DNA from: Spizellomyces punctatus DAOM BR117
Taxonomy: Eukaryota; Chytridiomycota; Chytridiomycetes; Spizellomycetales; Spizellomycetaceae
Reading direction: 5' to 3'
Assembly (NCBI RefSeq): GCF_000182565.1
Contig: NW_015971559.1
Span: 1 to 64,000 of the forward strand
Length of the DNA stretch: 64,000 bases
This document shows positions 9,188-21,800 of the stretch, piece after piece (the first letter of the stretch is position 1; every line of letters begins with the position of its first letter). Below the pieces are notes generated by a model. It made no database searches. It was not told where the DNA came from and worked only from the letters and a program-made list of their open reading frames with translations. The position numbers were made by a program, and so were the translations under genes.

Positions 9188-10603
9188 ATGTCAAACACGG
9201 ACTTGGACACCAAACTCACGATGGAAAAGTTCAATGGCGTGAACTACCACCTCTGGAAGTTCAAAATGACGATGTTGCTGAAGGAAAAGGGGCTGTGGGG
9301 TGTGATTGAGGGGGATGAGAGCATGGAGGGAACCTCTGAGAAGGATTGGAGGAGAAGGGATGAGTGGGCAATGGCTGTAATTACTCTGTCACTGAGTGAT
9401 GCCCAACTCATGCATGTACAGACCGCTGTAACTGCAAAGGAGGCCTGGTTAAAGCTCAGTGACATCCACCAAAGGAAGGGAATTGCCAGTAGGCTCTATC
9501 TAAGGAGGAAATTTCTCACTCTGAAGATGGAAGATGGCACTGGGGGCATGCTGGGACACATAAACATGGTCAGGACAATGGGTCAGCAGTTGGAGGCCAT
9601 TGGGGCGCCAGTCAGTGAAGAAGACCAAGTCATCACCCTACTCTACAGCCTACCAGAGAGTTATGAACAGCTGGTGGTGTCTTTGGAGGCCAGGAGTGAT
9701 TCTCTGATGCTGGAATTCCTCACATCATGGCTTTTGCATGAAGAAACACGCAGGAAGGAAGCTGGGGGTGAAGGAGATAGCAAAGGGAAGGCCTTTTTCA
9801 GCAGGGATGGCGGGCAGAAGGTTGGCAAGCATGGTGGGACCAAGAAGATAGCAGGGAAGTGCTTCTATTGCAACAAGAAGGGTCACTTCAAGAAGGACTG
9901 CAGGAAGTTTCTGGCGGACACTAAACAACAAGCCAATCAAGCCAGCACCAGTCAGGCAACTCAGAATGAGTTCCTATTCTTTGCTCAGTCAGGAGATGAC
10001 ACCAAAACCTCTCAGGGAGCAGTCTGGTGGATTGTGGACTCGGGTGCCTCACAGCACATGTCACATAGGAAGGATTGGATGACCAATTACACGGAGATGT
10101 CACCAATTCAAGTCCATCTGGCGGACAACAGAACAGTTCAGGCAATAGGGAAGGGCCAGATCACACTTGAGACAGGCAGAAACCGATTCTGTACCCTCAG
10201 AGATGTGTGGTTTGTTCCCAAGCTTGAAAAGAACTTGTTTTCAGTAAGAAGAGCCACTGAAAATGGTGCCAAAGTTGAGTTTGGCAGCAAGGGATGCTGT
10301 ATCAAGACTTCAGATGGCCAGGAAGCAATCCAGGGAACTCTAGGGGGCGGTCTATACATGTTTCATGCAAGAGAACATGCAAACATAGCCTCTGGAATGA
10401 GTTTGGACCTCTGGCATCGCAGGTTAGGACACCTGAATGTCAACAGCATCAAAATCTTGGCTAGGAACCAGCTGGGAAGCGGTCTGGAGGTCAAGAATCA
10501 CACAGAAACATCACCATGTGAAGCCTGTGCCATTGGAAAGATCACCAGGCATCCCTTTCCAAAGGGAGAAGCAGCTAGAGTGGCTCTATTGCTGGGGGTG
10601 GTT
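9188..10603 (+). pseudogene. Copia copy C, 5' half (gag to pre-integrase)
   Basis: Open from the family ATG for 472 codons: gag, CCHC knuckle, retropepsin (DSGASQHM) and GAG-pre-integrase. It ends abruptly at LLLGVV where the TG of LTR L4 begins. Replacements shared with B and not with D (INMVRTMGQQ, AQSGDD) place it as the mirror partner of B. Integrase, RT and most RNase H are missing; the matching 3' end is probably fragment E' at 15,339-15,864, the two being separated by the insertion of D. Confidence 0.85.
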
Positions 10604-11115
10604 TGTTGAGATTCAGGCTTAAACCACGCTGTATGATCTATAAATCATGTGAGATCATGCTGGGATGTCATTAGACAGTTCACATCTGATCTGGCTAAGT
10701 TACAACGTGGGGAATTGGACTTAGAGTAATCAGAATGATCACAGACGCGTGTGGAATGATTTAAAGGGGTAAATCATAATGTAAGCACTCTTAGAAGGTC
10801 TGGAAGGTTTGTGATGATCTAGATCTTCAGGTAATGTTTGCCAAGGCATGGCTGAAGCTGCTGAGCACTGCTGAGCACGGCTGAGCATGTAAACAAGTGG
10901 GCTGAAGCATGTAAACAGTAAACAAAGGCGGAGGGAGGCTGGAGAATGTACTGGGTTATATAAAGGGGACTTTTGAACGTCTCTGGATTAATACAAGCGT
11001 GTTATCCCACAAGTTACTGCACCCAGAAGTCTTACTAGCGGCCACAGGCATTACTAGGCCTTTCAGAAGTGATTTCCACACGGGAAATCAGTGTTCCAAG
11101 CGCTAAGTTTCAATA
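10604..11115 (+). repeat. Copia LTR L4 (5' LTR of D)
   Basis: 512 bp. It starts exactly at TG after the truncated copy C. It retains some CpG sites that read TpG/CpA in other LTRs of the family (for example GAACGTCTC), in line with a younger insertion. Confidence 0.85.
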
Positions 11116-11293
11116 GGTTATGAGCCCTGATAGCTATCACTGATATTTTCCTGCTTCAAATCTCTTTTCTGACGGCCACACCATCTTCCTGACGGACCTA
11201 TCCTCTTCCCAACCTCATATTTGGACCACCTACCATACCAGGACGATTTCACCTCTTCTCAACAACAAATCCACTCACCAAATCAGCTCAGAC

Positions 11294-14200
11294 ATGTCAA
11301 ACACGGACTTGGACACCAAACTCACAATGGAAAAGTTCAATGGCATGAACTACCACCTCTGGAAGTTCAAAATGACGATGTTGCTGAAGGAAAAGGGGCT
11401 GTGGGGTGTGATTGAGGGGGATGAGAGCATGGAGGGAACCTCTGAGAAGGATTGGAGGAGAAGGGATGAGCGGGCAATGGCAGTAATTGCTCTGTCACTG
11501 AGTGATGCCCAACTCATGCATGTACAGACCGCTGTAACTGCATAAGGAGGCCTGGTTAAAGCTCAGTGACATCCACCAAAGGAAGGGAATTGCCAGTAGG
11601 CTCTATCTAAGGAGGAAATTCCTCACTCTGAAGATGGAAGACGGCGCTGGGGGCATGTTGGGACACATAAACACAGTCAGGACAATGGCTCAGCAGTTGG
11701 AGGCCATTGGGGCGCCAGTCAGTGAAGAAGACCAAGTCATCACCCTACTCTACAGCCTACCAGAGAGTTATGAACAGCTGGTGGTGTCTTTGGAGGCCAG
11801 GAGTGATTCTCTGACACTGGAATTCCTCACATCACGGCTTTTGCATGAAGAAACACGCAGGAAGGAAGCTGGGGGTGAAGGAGATAGCAAAGGGAAGGCC
11901 TTTTTCAGCAGGGATGGCGGGCAGAAGGTTGGCAAGCATGGTGGGACCAAGAAGATAGCAGGGAAGTGCTTCTATTGCAACAAGAAGGGTCACTTCAAGA
12001 AGGACTGCAGGAAGTTTCTGGCGGACACCAAACAACAAGCCAATCAAGCCAGCACCAGTCAGGCAACTCATAATGAATTCCTATTCTTTGCTCAGTTGGG
12101 AGATGACACCAAAACCTCTCAGGGAGCAGTCTGGTGGATTGTGGACTCGGGTGCCTCACAGCACATGTCACATAGGAAGGATTGGATGACCAATTACATG
12201 GAGATGTCACCAATTCAAGTCCATCTGGCGGACAACAGAACAGTTCAGGCGATAGGGAAGGGCCAGATCACACTTGAGACAGGCAGAAACCGATTCTGTA
12301 CCCTCAGAGATGTGTGGTTTGTTCCCAAGCTTGAAAAGAACTTGTTTTCAGTAAGAAGAGCCACTGAAAATGGTGCCAAAGTTGAGTTTGGCAGCAAGGG
12401 ATGCTGTATCAAGACTTCAGATGGCCAGGAAGCAATCCAGGGAACTCTAGGGGGCGGTCTATACATGTTTCATGCAAGAGAACATGCAAACATAGCCTCT
12501 GGAATGAGTTTGGACCTCTGGCATCGCAGGTTAGGACACCTGAATGTCAACAGCATCAAAATCTTGGCTAGGAACCAGCTGGGAAGCGGTCTGGAGGTCA
12601 AGAATCACACAGAAACATCACCATGTGAAGCCTGTGCCATTGGAAAGATCACCAGGCGTCCCTTTCCAAAGGGAGAAGCAGCTAGAGCGGCTCTACTGCT
12701 GGGGGTGGTTCACAGTGATGTGTGTGGGCCCATGAAGACACCAAGCCATGGTGGGGCAAAGTACTTTGTCACATTCATTGATGACAAGTCAAGGATGACG
12801 GCAGTTTATCTTCTGAAGGAGAAGAGTGAGGTTCTCAGCAAATTCAAGGAGTTTGAGGCCTGGGCAACCAACTTCACGGGGCAGAAGATCAAAACTCTCA
12901 GATCAGACAATGGGGGAGAGTATGTGGGTGAAGAATTCAAGAAATTCTGCAAACAGAAGGGAATTCAGCAGCAATTCAGCACTCCCTACACACCAGAGCA
13001 GAATGGTGTTGCTGAGAGGATGAACAGGACGCTGGTGGAAATGGGAAGGTGCATGCTGCACCACAGTGGACTCAGCTACAAGTTCTGGGGCGAGGCAATC
13101 ATGACAGCGGCCTATCTCAGGAACAGGAGCCCCACTGCAGCACTCAGCAACCAATCAACACCATTTCAAGATTTTACAGGCGGTAAACCAGATCTCCAGC
13201 ACCTCAGAGTGTTTGGCTGCGTGGCCTACACTCATATTCCAAAGGAAAAGCGGTCAAAACTTGATGAGAAGGCCAAGAAAGCAGTCATGGTCGGCTACAG
13301 CACTCAGAGTAAGGCCTACAGACTGTGGGTACCTGAAATGAACCAAGTTGTCATGTCAAGGGACGTCATCTTTGATGAAAACTTGATGTGGAGCACTCAG
13401 CAGCGACTGCAGAGTGTACCACAGCAAGACCAAGAGCTACAGATGCCTCTGGGAGGGGAGCCTTCATTCTTGGACAACCAAGAAGGGCTAGGGACGGTTG
13501 AAGAGACTCAGAGACCATCCAGCATCACTCCAGACAACTCTTCAGCATCAGAAGATGATGGGGACGACTTCCAGGATGCTGAGGAAGTGCCAGAACTCAG
13601 CAGGAAGAGTGCCAGATTTCACAAACCACCGGGAGAGTGGTGGATTGCAAAGCCAACTCAGTCAAATCTGGCTTTTGCCTTCACCATTGGGGAAGTTCCA
13701 CAGGAAGAACCCAGCACTCTGGCTGAAGCTAGGACCAGACATGATGCCAAACAGTGGGAGGTAGCTGTCAAAGCAGAATATGACTCTCTGATGGAGAATC
13801 AGACATGGGACTTAGTCAAACTACCACCAGGAAGATCCACAGTTGGCTGCAAGTGGGTTTTCAAGCTGAAACTCAAGTCAGATGGCTCTGTAGAGCGCTA
13901 CAAGGCCAGACTGGTAGCCAAAGGATACTCCCAAGTTGAAGGACTGGACTACAAGGAGACATTTGCCCCAGTAGTCAAGTTTGCAACCATCAGGATGGTC
14001 CTGACACTAGCAGCCATGAAGGACATGGAGATTCAGCAAATGGATGTCAAAACAGCATTCTTGAATGGGACCATTGAGGAGGACATCTACATGGACCAAC
14101 CAGAAGGCTTCACCATGGCAAATGGGCTTGTCTGCAAGCTGAAGAAGAGTTTGTACGGGCTAAAGCAAGCTCCAAGAGCCTGGAACAAAGTCATTGATGG

Positions 14201-15299
14201 GCAACTCAAAGAACTTGGCTTTGAAAGGTGTGAATCAGACCACGGGCTGTACATCAACAAGAAGATGGGCATCCACCTTATCCTATATGTGGATGACCTT
14301 ATTCTGGCATCAAAGGACGACCAGGAGTTGTTAAAACTCAAAGAAGAACTCAAGAAGCGGTTCAAGATGGCTGATATGGGCCAGTTAGAGCATTTTCTCG
14401 GCATTCAAGTGGTCAGGGACAGAGCCAACAGGTCAATCTGGCTCTCCCAACAGCGGTACCTCAGTCAAACATTGCAGAAATTCAATATGAGTAACAGCAA
14501 ACCAGTTGCCACACCACTAGAGAATGGCCAGAAGCTCACCAAGGCCATGTCACCACAAACTGAGGCAGAACAGCAAGAAATGAATGGGGTTCCTTTCAGA
14601 AGTGCTGTTGGAAGTCTCATTTATGCAATGCTGGGCACCAGACCAGACATAGCAGCGGCAGTTGGATCAGTCAGCCAGTACCTTTCCAACCCCGCACATC
14701 AGCACTGGATAGCAGTCAAACGGATCATGTGGTACCTGAATGGCACCACAGACCTAGGACTTCAACTGGGTGGCATTCAGAGCAAGTGGGAGCTATCTGC
14801 ATACTCTGATGCAGATTGGGGCGGTGATTTGGACTTCAGGAAGTCTACCACTGGCTTCTTAGTCAAGATTGGCAGCAGCACAGTCAGCTGGCAAAGCAAG
14901 AGGCAACCTACAGTCACTCTATCATCAACAGAGTCAGAGTACATGGCTCTTTGTCAAGCTACCAAGGAAGTTATCTGGTTCAGAACACTTCTAGGCGAGC
15001 TAGGACATCAGCAAAGTGGTCCTACAACATTGTATGGTGACAATCAGGGCGCCATAGCACTTGCCAACAACCCAACACATCATGCAAGGACCAAACATAT
15101 TGATGTGCAGCACCACTTCATCAGACAAGCAGTAGAAGACAAGAAAATCAGCCTCAAGTACTGTCAGACAGAAGAAATGATGGCTGACATTCTCACCAAG
15201 GCTCTACCCAAGACAAAGCACCTTAAACTTTGTGGTAAAATGGGTCTCTGTCGGAAATCAGATGATTCACTGAGTGGGAGTGTTGAGATTCAGGCTTAA
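11294..15299 (+). pseudogene. Copia D gag-pol, one frameshift
   Basis: Same polyprotein as B in two pieces: 11,294-11,545 (83 codons) and a long downstream frame open to 15,299. The break is a single inserted T in CTGCATAAGGAGG, where B and C have CTGCAAAGGAGG, giving an immediate TAA. Otherwise this is the best-preserved copy: the integrase keeps GGEYVGEE and the A, T and V residues that are mutated in A, B and E, and RT keeps YVDD. The last residues are read from the 3' LTR, as in B. Confidence 0.9.
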
Positions 15300-15338
15300 A
15301 CCACGCTGTATGATCTATAAATCATGTGAGATCATGCT
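15281..15338 (+). repeat. Truncated copia LTR L5
   Basis: First 58 bp of the LTR (TGTTGAGATT to ATCATGCT). It then switches to copia RNase H sequence (TAGGACTTCAACTGG) with about 2 bp of ambiguity at the join. Confidence 0.85.
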
Positions 15339-15864
15339 TAGGACTTCAACTGGGTGGCATTCAGAGCAAGTGGGAGCTATCTGCATACTCTGATGCAGAT
15401 TGGGGCGGTGATTTGGACTTCAGGAAGTCTACCACTGGCTTCTTAGTCAAGATTGGCAGCAGCACAGTCAGCTGGCAAAGCAAGAGGCAACCTACAGTCG
15501 CTCTATCATCAACAGAGTCAGAGTACATGGCTCTTTGTCAAGCTACCAAGGAAGTTATCTGGTTCAGAACACTTCTAGGCGAGCTAGGACATCAGCAAAG
15601 TGGTCCTACAACATTGTATGGTGACAATCAGGGCGCCATAGCACTTGCCAACAACCCAACACATCATGCAAGGACCAAACATATTGATGTGCAGCACCAC
15701 TTCATCAGACAAGCAGTAGAAGACAAGAAAATCAGCCTCAAGTACTGTCAGACAGAAGAAATGATGGCTGACATTCTCACCAAGGCTCTACCCAAGACAA
15801 AGCACCTTAAACTTTGTGGTGAAATGGGTCTCTGTCGGAAATCAGATGATTCACTGAGTGGGAG
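15339..15864 (+). pseudogene. Copia fragment E' (RNase H end of pol)
   Basis: About 175 codons of the pol C-terminus: [30 protein letters not shown], ending in the LTR L6 stop. It shares VALSSTES and CGEMGLC with B, whereas D has VTLSSTES and CGKMGLC. It is thus the 3' remainder of the copy of which C is the 5' half, and the mirror of the B 3' end. Confidence 0.82.
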
Positions 15865-16376
15865 TGTTGAGATTCAGGCTTAAACCACGCTGTATGATCT
15901 ATAAATCATGTGAGATCATGCTGGGATGTCATTAGACAGTTCACATCTGATTTGGCTAAGTTGCAACGTGGGGAATTGGACTTAGAGTAATCAGAATGAT
16001 CACAGACGCGTGTGGGAATGATTTAAAGGGGTAAATCATCATGTAAGCACTCTTAGAAGGTCTGGAAGGTTTGTGATGATCTAGATCTTCAGGTAATGTT
16101 TGCCAAGGCATGGCTGAAGCTGCTGAGCACTGCTGAGCACGGCTGAGCATGTAAACAAGTGGGCTGAAGCATGTAAACAGTAAACAAAGGTGGAGGGAGG
16201 CTGGAGAATGTACTGGGTTATATAAAGGGGACTTTTGAACATCTCTGGATTAATACAAGCGTGTTATCCCACAAGTTACTGCACCCAGAAGTCTTACTAG
16301 CGGCCACAGGCATTACTAGGTCTTTCAGAAGTGATTTCTACACGGGAAATCAGTGTTCCAAGCGCTAAGTTTCAAT
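15865..16376 (+). repeat. Copia LTR L6
   Basis: 512 bp, TGTTGA to TCAATA. Its variants match L1. At 16,377 it joins gag sequence GGCAGAAGGTTGG directly, with no primer site or leader, the same junction as L1/A. Confidence 0.85.
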
Positions 16377-18368
16377 AGGCAGAAGGTTGGCAAGCATGGT
16401 GGGACCAAGAAGATAGCAGGGAAGTGCTTCTATTGCAACAAGAAAGGTCACTTCAAGAAGGACTGCAGGAAGTTTCTGGCGGACACCAAACAACAAGCCA
16501 ATCAAGCCAGCACCAGTCAGGCAACTCAGAATGAATTCCTATTCTTTGCTCAGTTGGGAGATGACACCAAAACCTCTCAGGGAGCAGTCTGGTGGATTGT
16601 GGACTCGGGTGCCTCACAGCACATGTCACATAGGAAGGATTGGATGACCAATTACACGGAGATGTCACCAATTCAAGTCCATCTGGCGGACAACAGAACA
16701 GTTCAGGCAATAGGGAAGGGCCAGATCACACTTGAGACAGGCAGAAACCGATTCTGTACCCTCAGAGACGTGTGGTTTGTTCCCAAGCTTGAAAAGAACT
16801 TGTTTTCAGTAAGAAGAGCCACTGAAAATGGTGCCAAAGTTGAGTTTGGCAGCAAGGGATGCTGTATCAAGACTTCAGATGGCCAGGAAGCAATCCAGGG
16901 AACTCTAGGGGGCGGTCTATACATGTTTCATGCAAGAGAACATGCAAACATAGCCTCTGGAATGAGTTTGGACCTCTGGCATCGCAGGTTAGGACACCTG
17001 AATGTCAACAGCATCAAAATCTTGGCTAGGAACCAGCTGGGAAGCGGTCTGGAGGTCAAGAATCACACAGAAACATCACCATGTGAAGCCTGTGCCATTG
17101 GAAAGATCACCAGGCATCCCTTTCCAAAGGGAGAAGCAGCTAGAGTGGCTCTATTGCTGGGGGTGGTTCACAGTGATGTGTGTGGGCTCATGAAGACACC
17201 AAGTCATGGTGGAGCAAAGTACTTTGTCACATTCATTGATGACAAGTCAAGGATGATGGCAGTTTATCTTCTGAAGGAGAAGAGTGAGGTTCTCAGCAAA
17301 TTCAAGGAGTTTGAGGCCTGGGCAACCAACTTCATGGGGCAGAAGATCAAAACTCTCAGATCAGACAATGGGGAAGAGTATGTGGGTGAAGAATTCAAGA
17401 AATTCTGCAAACAGAAGGGAATTCAGCAGCAATTCAGCACCCCCTACACACCAGAGCAGAATGGTGTTGCTGAGAGGATGAACAGGATGCTGGTGGAAAT
17501 GGGAAGGTGCATGCTGCACCACAGTGGACTCAGCTACAAGTTCTGGGGCGAGGCAATCATGACAGTGGTCTATCTCAGGAACAGGAGCCCCACTGCAGCA
17601 CTCAGCAACCAATCAACACCATTTCAAGAGTTTACAGGCGGTAAACCAGATCTCCAGCACCTCAGAGTGTTTGGCTGCATGGCCTACACTCATATTCCAA
17701 AGGAAAAGCGGTCAAAACTTGATGAGAAGGCCAAGAAGGCAGTCATGGTCGGCTACAGCACTCAGAGTAAGGCCTACAGACTGTGGGTACCTGAAATGAA
17801 CCAAGTTGTCATGTCAAGGGATGTCATCTTTGATGAAAACTTGATGTGGAGCACTCAGCAGCGACTGCAGAGTGTACCACAGCAAGACCAAGAGCTACAG
17901 ATGCCTCTGGGAGGGGAGCCTTCATTCTTGGACAACCAAGAAGGGCTAGGGATGGTTGAAGAGACTCAGAGACCATCCAGCATCACTCCAGACAACTCTT
18001 CAGCATCAGAAGATGATGGGGACGACTTCCAGGATGCTGAGGAAGTGCCAGAACTCAGCAGGAAGAGTGCCAGATTTCACAAACCACCGGGAGAGTGGTG
18101 GATTGCAAAGCCAACTCAGTCAAATCTGGCTTTTGCCTTCACCATTGGGGAAGTTCCACAGGAAGAACCCAGCACTCTGGCCGAAGCTAGGACCAGACAT
18201 GATGCCAAACAGTGGGAGGTAGCTGTCAAAGCAGAATATGACTCTCTGATGGAGAATCAGATGTGGGACTTAGTGAAACTACCACCAGGAAGATCCACAG
18301 TTGGCTGCAAGTGGGTTTTCAAGCTGAAACTCAAGTCAGATGGCTCTGTAGAGCGCTACAAGGCCAGA
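16377..18368 (+). pseudogene. Copia remnant E (zinc knuckle to start of RT)
   Basis: Open from inside L6 to the G1 LTR at 18,369: CCHC knuckle, retropepsin, integrase and the first part of RT (KWVFKLKLKSDGSVERYKAR). It has no own start codon. Its integrase carries the same replacements as A and B (GLMKTPS, DNGEEY, MNRMLVE). It is cut by the G1 LTR; the rest of RT and RNase H is not found on the far side of G1. Confidence 0.85.
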
Positions 18369-18858
18369 TGTAACAGGCTAGCAGGGACAAGAAGACAACA
18401 GAAAACTAGGGAAGACTTGGTTACTACTTGTTCTTTTCCTTTGAGGGGCCTCAGAGAGGTCCTCTTTTTATAGACAAAGGGGCTGACAAATGCTATATCC
18501 TAACTACCCAATCAGATCTCACCCACATCATCCTAAGCTATTTGTCAGCCTATTGCACCATTTGCAACCAATCAGAACTCATACATGTCATCCTAAACTA
18601 TTTGTCAGCCTATTGCACCATTTATAGCCAATCACAAGTGAGACAAGTCATCCTAAATACACTGTGCCACTTGATTGAAAGGGGCAGATGCCAGTGTGTC
18701 AGGATACTCATCTAATTTAGCCAGAAATGGCTAAATCTGCTTATTTATCTAACTCTGGTCAAATGAATGCTGACACCATCAGCAAAGTCATGTGACCACT
18801 AGTTTGGAACCACATCTAACCAGTATAACCATAGCACTGACAGAAGAATTCTGTCACA
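18369..18858 (-). repeat. G1 3' LTR
   Basis: 490 bp. It contains a tandem array with a unit of about 60 bp, each unit starting at a CAATCA motif and including CTATTTGTCAGCC. It has two full units plus a partial one, one unit fewer than the 5' LTR. The TATAAA-type box (complement of TTTTTATAGAC near 18,467) is a plausible promoter element. Confidence 0.88.
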
Positions 18859-18874
18859 CTCCCCCACTTTAAGA

Positions 18875-21800
18875 TTAAGCTCCCTTCTGGGCTAGGAACT
18901 CCTTCAAGATTTCTCTGCCATGGGGTAGCAGGTTTTCTTCTGGTTCCCAGGTGTTCTGAGAGGAGGGATAGCCCTTCCACTTGATGAGGTAGAGATTCTT
19001 CTTCCTTCTAGTCTTGTGGTCAAGAATCTTCTCAACTTCCCAAAACTCTTCTCCTTGCTGGATAGTGGGCTCAGGCTCAGGGGGTACTGGTCTGGTAGGG
19101 AAGTCCTCTGTGGGGTCCAGGTAAGGCTTGAGGAGTCTCACATGGAACACTGGATGAATCTTCATGGTGCTGGGGAGCTCCAGGGTGTAATTCTGAAATT
19201 CATCCTTGGCCTTGATTCTGTAAGGTCCAAGCCAGGGGTGAAGAAGTTTCTGGGCTGGCCTCTGGGCTTCTTCTTCTGGGGTGATACCTTCTCTAGATAG
19301 CCAAACTTTGGAGCCTAGGGGGTAGCTTGGGGCCTTGCTGAGAGACTTGTTGGCTTGCTGAACTTGTCTTTCTTGGGCCAGTATCATGTTATCCTTGGCT
19401 ACTTGAAGCAGTTGCTGAATATACTGGTGGAAGTCTGTTGCTTCAGGATCATTGCTTTCTCCTGGTGGTGTTGCTGGGGTCCTGGGATGCTGGCCATTCT
19501 CCAAGTAGAATGGGGTGAAGCCTGTGGTTTCTGAGATGCTGCTGTTGTAGGCAAACTCAGCAAAGGGGAGAAGATCTTCCCAATTCTTCATGTTGTACTG
19601 CAGGAAAGCTCTGAGGTAGATCTTCAAAGTCTTGATGGTTCTCTCTGCCTGTCCATTGGTCTGCTGGTGCCTTGCAGTGGCTAGGAGGGTGTTGCAGCCT
19701 AAGAGTTGCATCAAGTTGGACCAGAATGAACTGGTGAACTTGGTGTCTCTGTCTGATACAATCACTTCTGGGAGGCCATGGTGCTTGAAGATGTGCTTCA
19801 AGAAGAGCAGGGCCAGGTTCTTGGCTGAGGCTCTGCTGGTGGTAGGGATGAAGTGGCCTCTCTTTGACAATCTGTCAACAATGACAAAGATGGCATTGTG
19901 ATCAGAGGAAGTCATAGGTAGGTCAGGGATCAGGTCAATGGAGATCTGGCTCCATCTGGTCTTAGGTACTGGGAGGGGCTGCAGCAAGCCTGCTGGTGGT
20001 TGCTGACCAGGTTTGCTTCTCTGGCAGGAATCACAAGACTTGACATACTTCTTAATGTCCTTGTACATCCTTAGCCAGTAGTAATGCCTTGCTAGGGCAT
20101 CATGGGTCTTGGTGATGCCAAAGTGTCCAGCATATTGAGTGTCATGGGTTTCTTGGAGTAGGCTCAACCTTAGGTCTTGGTCATTGGGGACAAAGATCCT
20201 GTCCTGGCAATAGAGTAACCCATCTTGATGGCTGAGGTACTTGAGCCTTTGTTGCTGGTCTTCTGGTCTCCTGGGGTCATCCAAAGCTTGGATGAGCTCT
20301 TGAAGTTCTGGGTCTTCTGTGGTACTGGTCTTCAATCTCTCTTGAAGGGTGCTGGTGGTGTGGGTCACAGCATTCAACTCTGCTGTCACCAAGGCCTTGC
20401 ACTTGATGCATCTTGGGGCCAGGTCTGGTCTTCTAGACAGGATGTCTGCCACTGTGTGGAGTCTTCCTGGGCCATAGCCAATCTCAAAGTCAAAAGATTG
20501 GAAATTCATGACCCATCTGGCTTGTCTTCTGGTCAAGAAGGGCTGGTTCTGTAGCCACTTGAGGGACTGGTGGTCTGAGATAACTTTGAAGGGGGTTCCT
20601 TCCAGGTAGGGCCTCCAAACTCTGAGGGCATCATGGATGGCTAACAGCTCTTTTTCTCTGGTGTCATATCTGGTCTCTGCTGGGGCCATCTTCCTGGAGT
20701 GGTAGGCAACTGGTCTCATGCCTTTCCCATCATCTTGTCCAAGCCATGCACCAACTGCATAGCCTGAGGCATCAGGGAAGACAGTGGTAGGCAAGGCTGG
20801 GTCAAAGGGTCTGAGTACAGGGGCTTTGGTGACCATATCCTTCAGCTGCTAAAAAGCTTTCTCCTGAGGTTCAGACCAGGTCCAGGGCTTGTTATTTCTC
20901 AACAGGTCTGTCAATGGTGCAGCTTGCTCTGCCAGGTCCTTCAGAAAGCTATGGAAGTAGTTCACCAGGCCCATGAACTGTCTGACTTCAGTGACACTCT
21001 GAGGGGTGGGCCATTCTTGAACAGTCTGCACTTTCTTGGGGTCAAGCTTGACTCCTTCATGTGAGACTACATGGCCAAGAAACTCTACTTCTTGCTTGAA
21101 GAACTGGCACTTGCTGGGGTTGGCATACAGTTTGTTCTGCCTAAGGGCTTGTAGAACCTGCTTGAGGTGGTCCAGGTGGTCTTCTGGGGTCTTGGAGTAG
21201 ATGAGGATATCATCTAGGTAGACAATGACAAAGATGTCCAAGAAGGGTCTAAGGACATCATTCATCAAAGTCATGAAAGTGGCTGGGGCATTGGTCATTC
21301 CAAAGGACATGACCAGGAACTCAAAGTGACCATATCTGGTTCTGAAGGCTGTCTTGGGGATGCCTTCTGGGTGGACTCTGATCTGGTAATAGCCTGACTT
21401 CAGATCTAGCTTGGTAAACACCTGGGCTCCATTCAGCCTATCCATCAGCTCATCAATCCTAGGGAGGGGATATCTGTTCTTGATGGTGATTTTATTCAGA
21501 GCCCTGTAGTCCACACACATCCTCAAAGAACCTTCTTTCTTCTTAACAAAGAGGATAGGTGCTCCAAATGGGCTCTTGGATGGTCTGATGTGGCCTGCCT
21601 CCAGAAGCTCTGAAAGCTGCTTCCTCAGTTCTTCTAACTCCAAAGAGGAGAGGTGGTAGGTTGGTCTCCAGGGGGTCTGGTTGGGGTCACTGAGTTCAAT
21701 TCTGTGATCTACTGATCTCTCAGGGGGAAGTCCTGGGGGAAGCTCTTCAGCAAAGACATCTTGATAGTTTTCAAGAAGCTTGGTGACTTTGGAATCCATG

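Larger units (their letters stand above)
10604..15338 (+). mobile_element. Copia D, nearly complete element inserted in the C/E' copy
   Basis: 5' LTR L4, primer site, leader, full internal region, polypurine tract and the first 58 bp of the 3' LTR (15,281-15,338). The exact LTR tip against copy C pol sequence is what integration produces. The 3' LTR is cut off and joined to fragment E' through about 2 bp of shared sequence, so a deletion removed most of the 3' LTR together with the middle of the host copy. Confidence 0.75.

Noticed and set aside
16353-18473. 706-codon ORF as an intact copia protein
   Set aside because: It starts in the LTR at GTG, lacks gag N-terminus and most of RT, and its last 30 or so codons come from the G1 LTR.
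18428-18715. Small ORF in the G1 LTR with repeated YLSAYCTI units
   Set aside because: It simply translates the 60-bp LTR minisatellite; the reading differs between the two LTRs only by one unit. No sign of a real protein.
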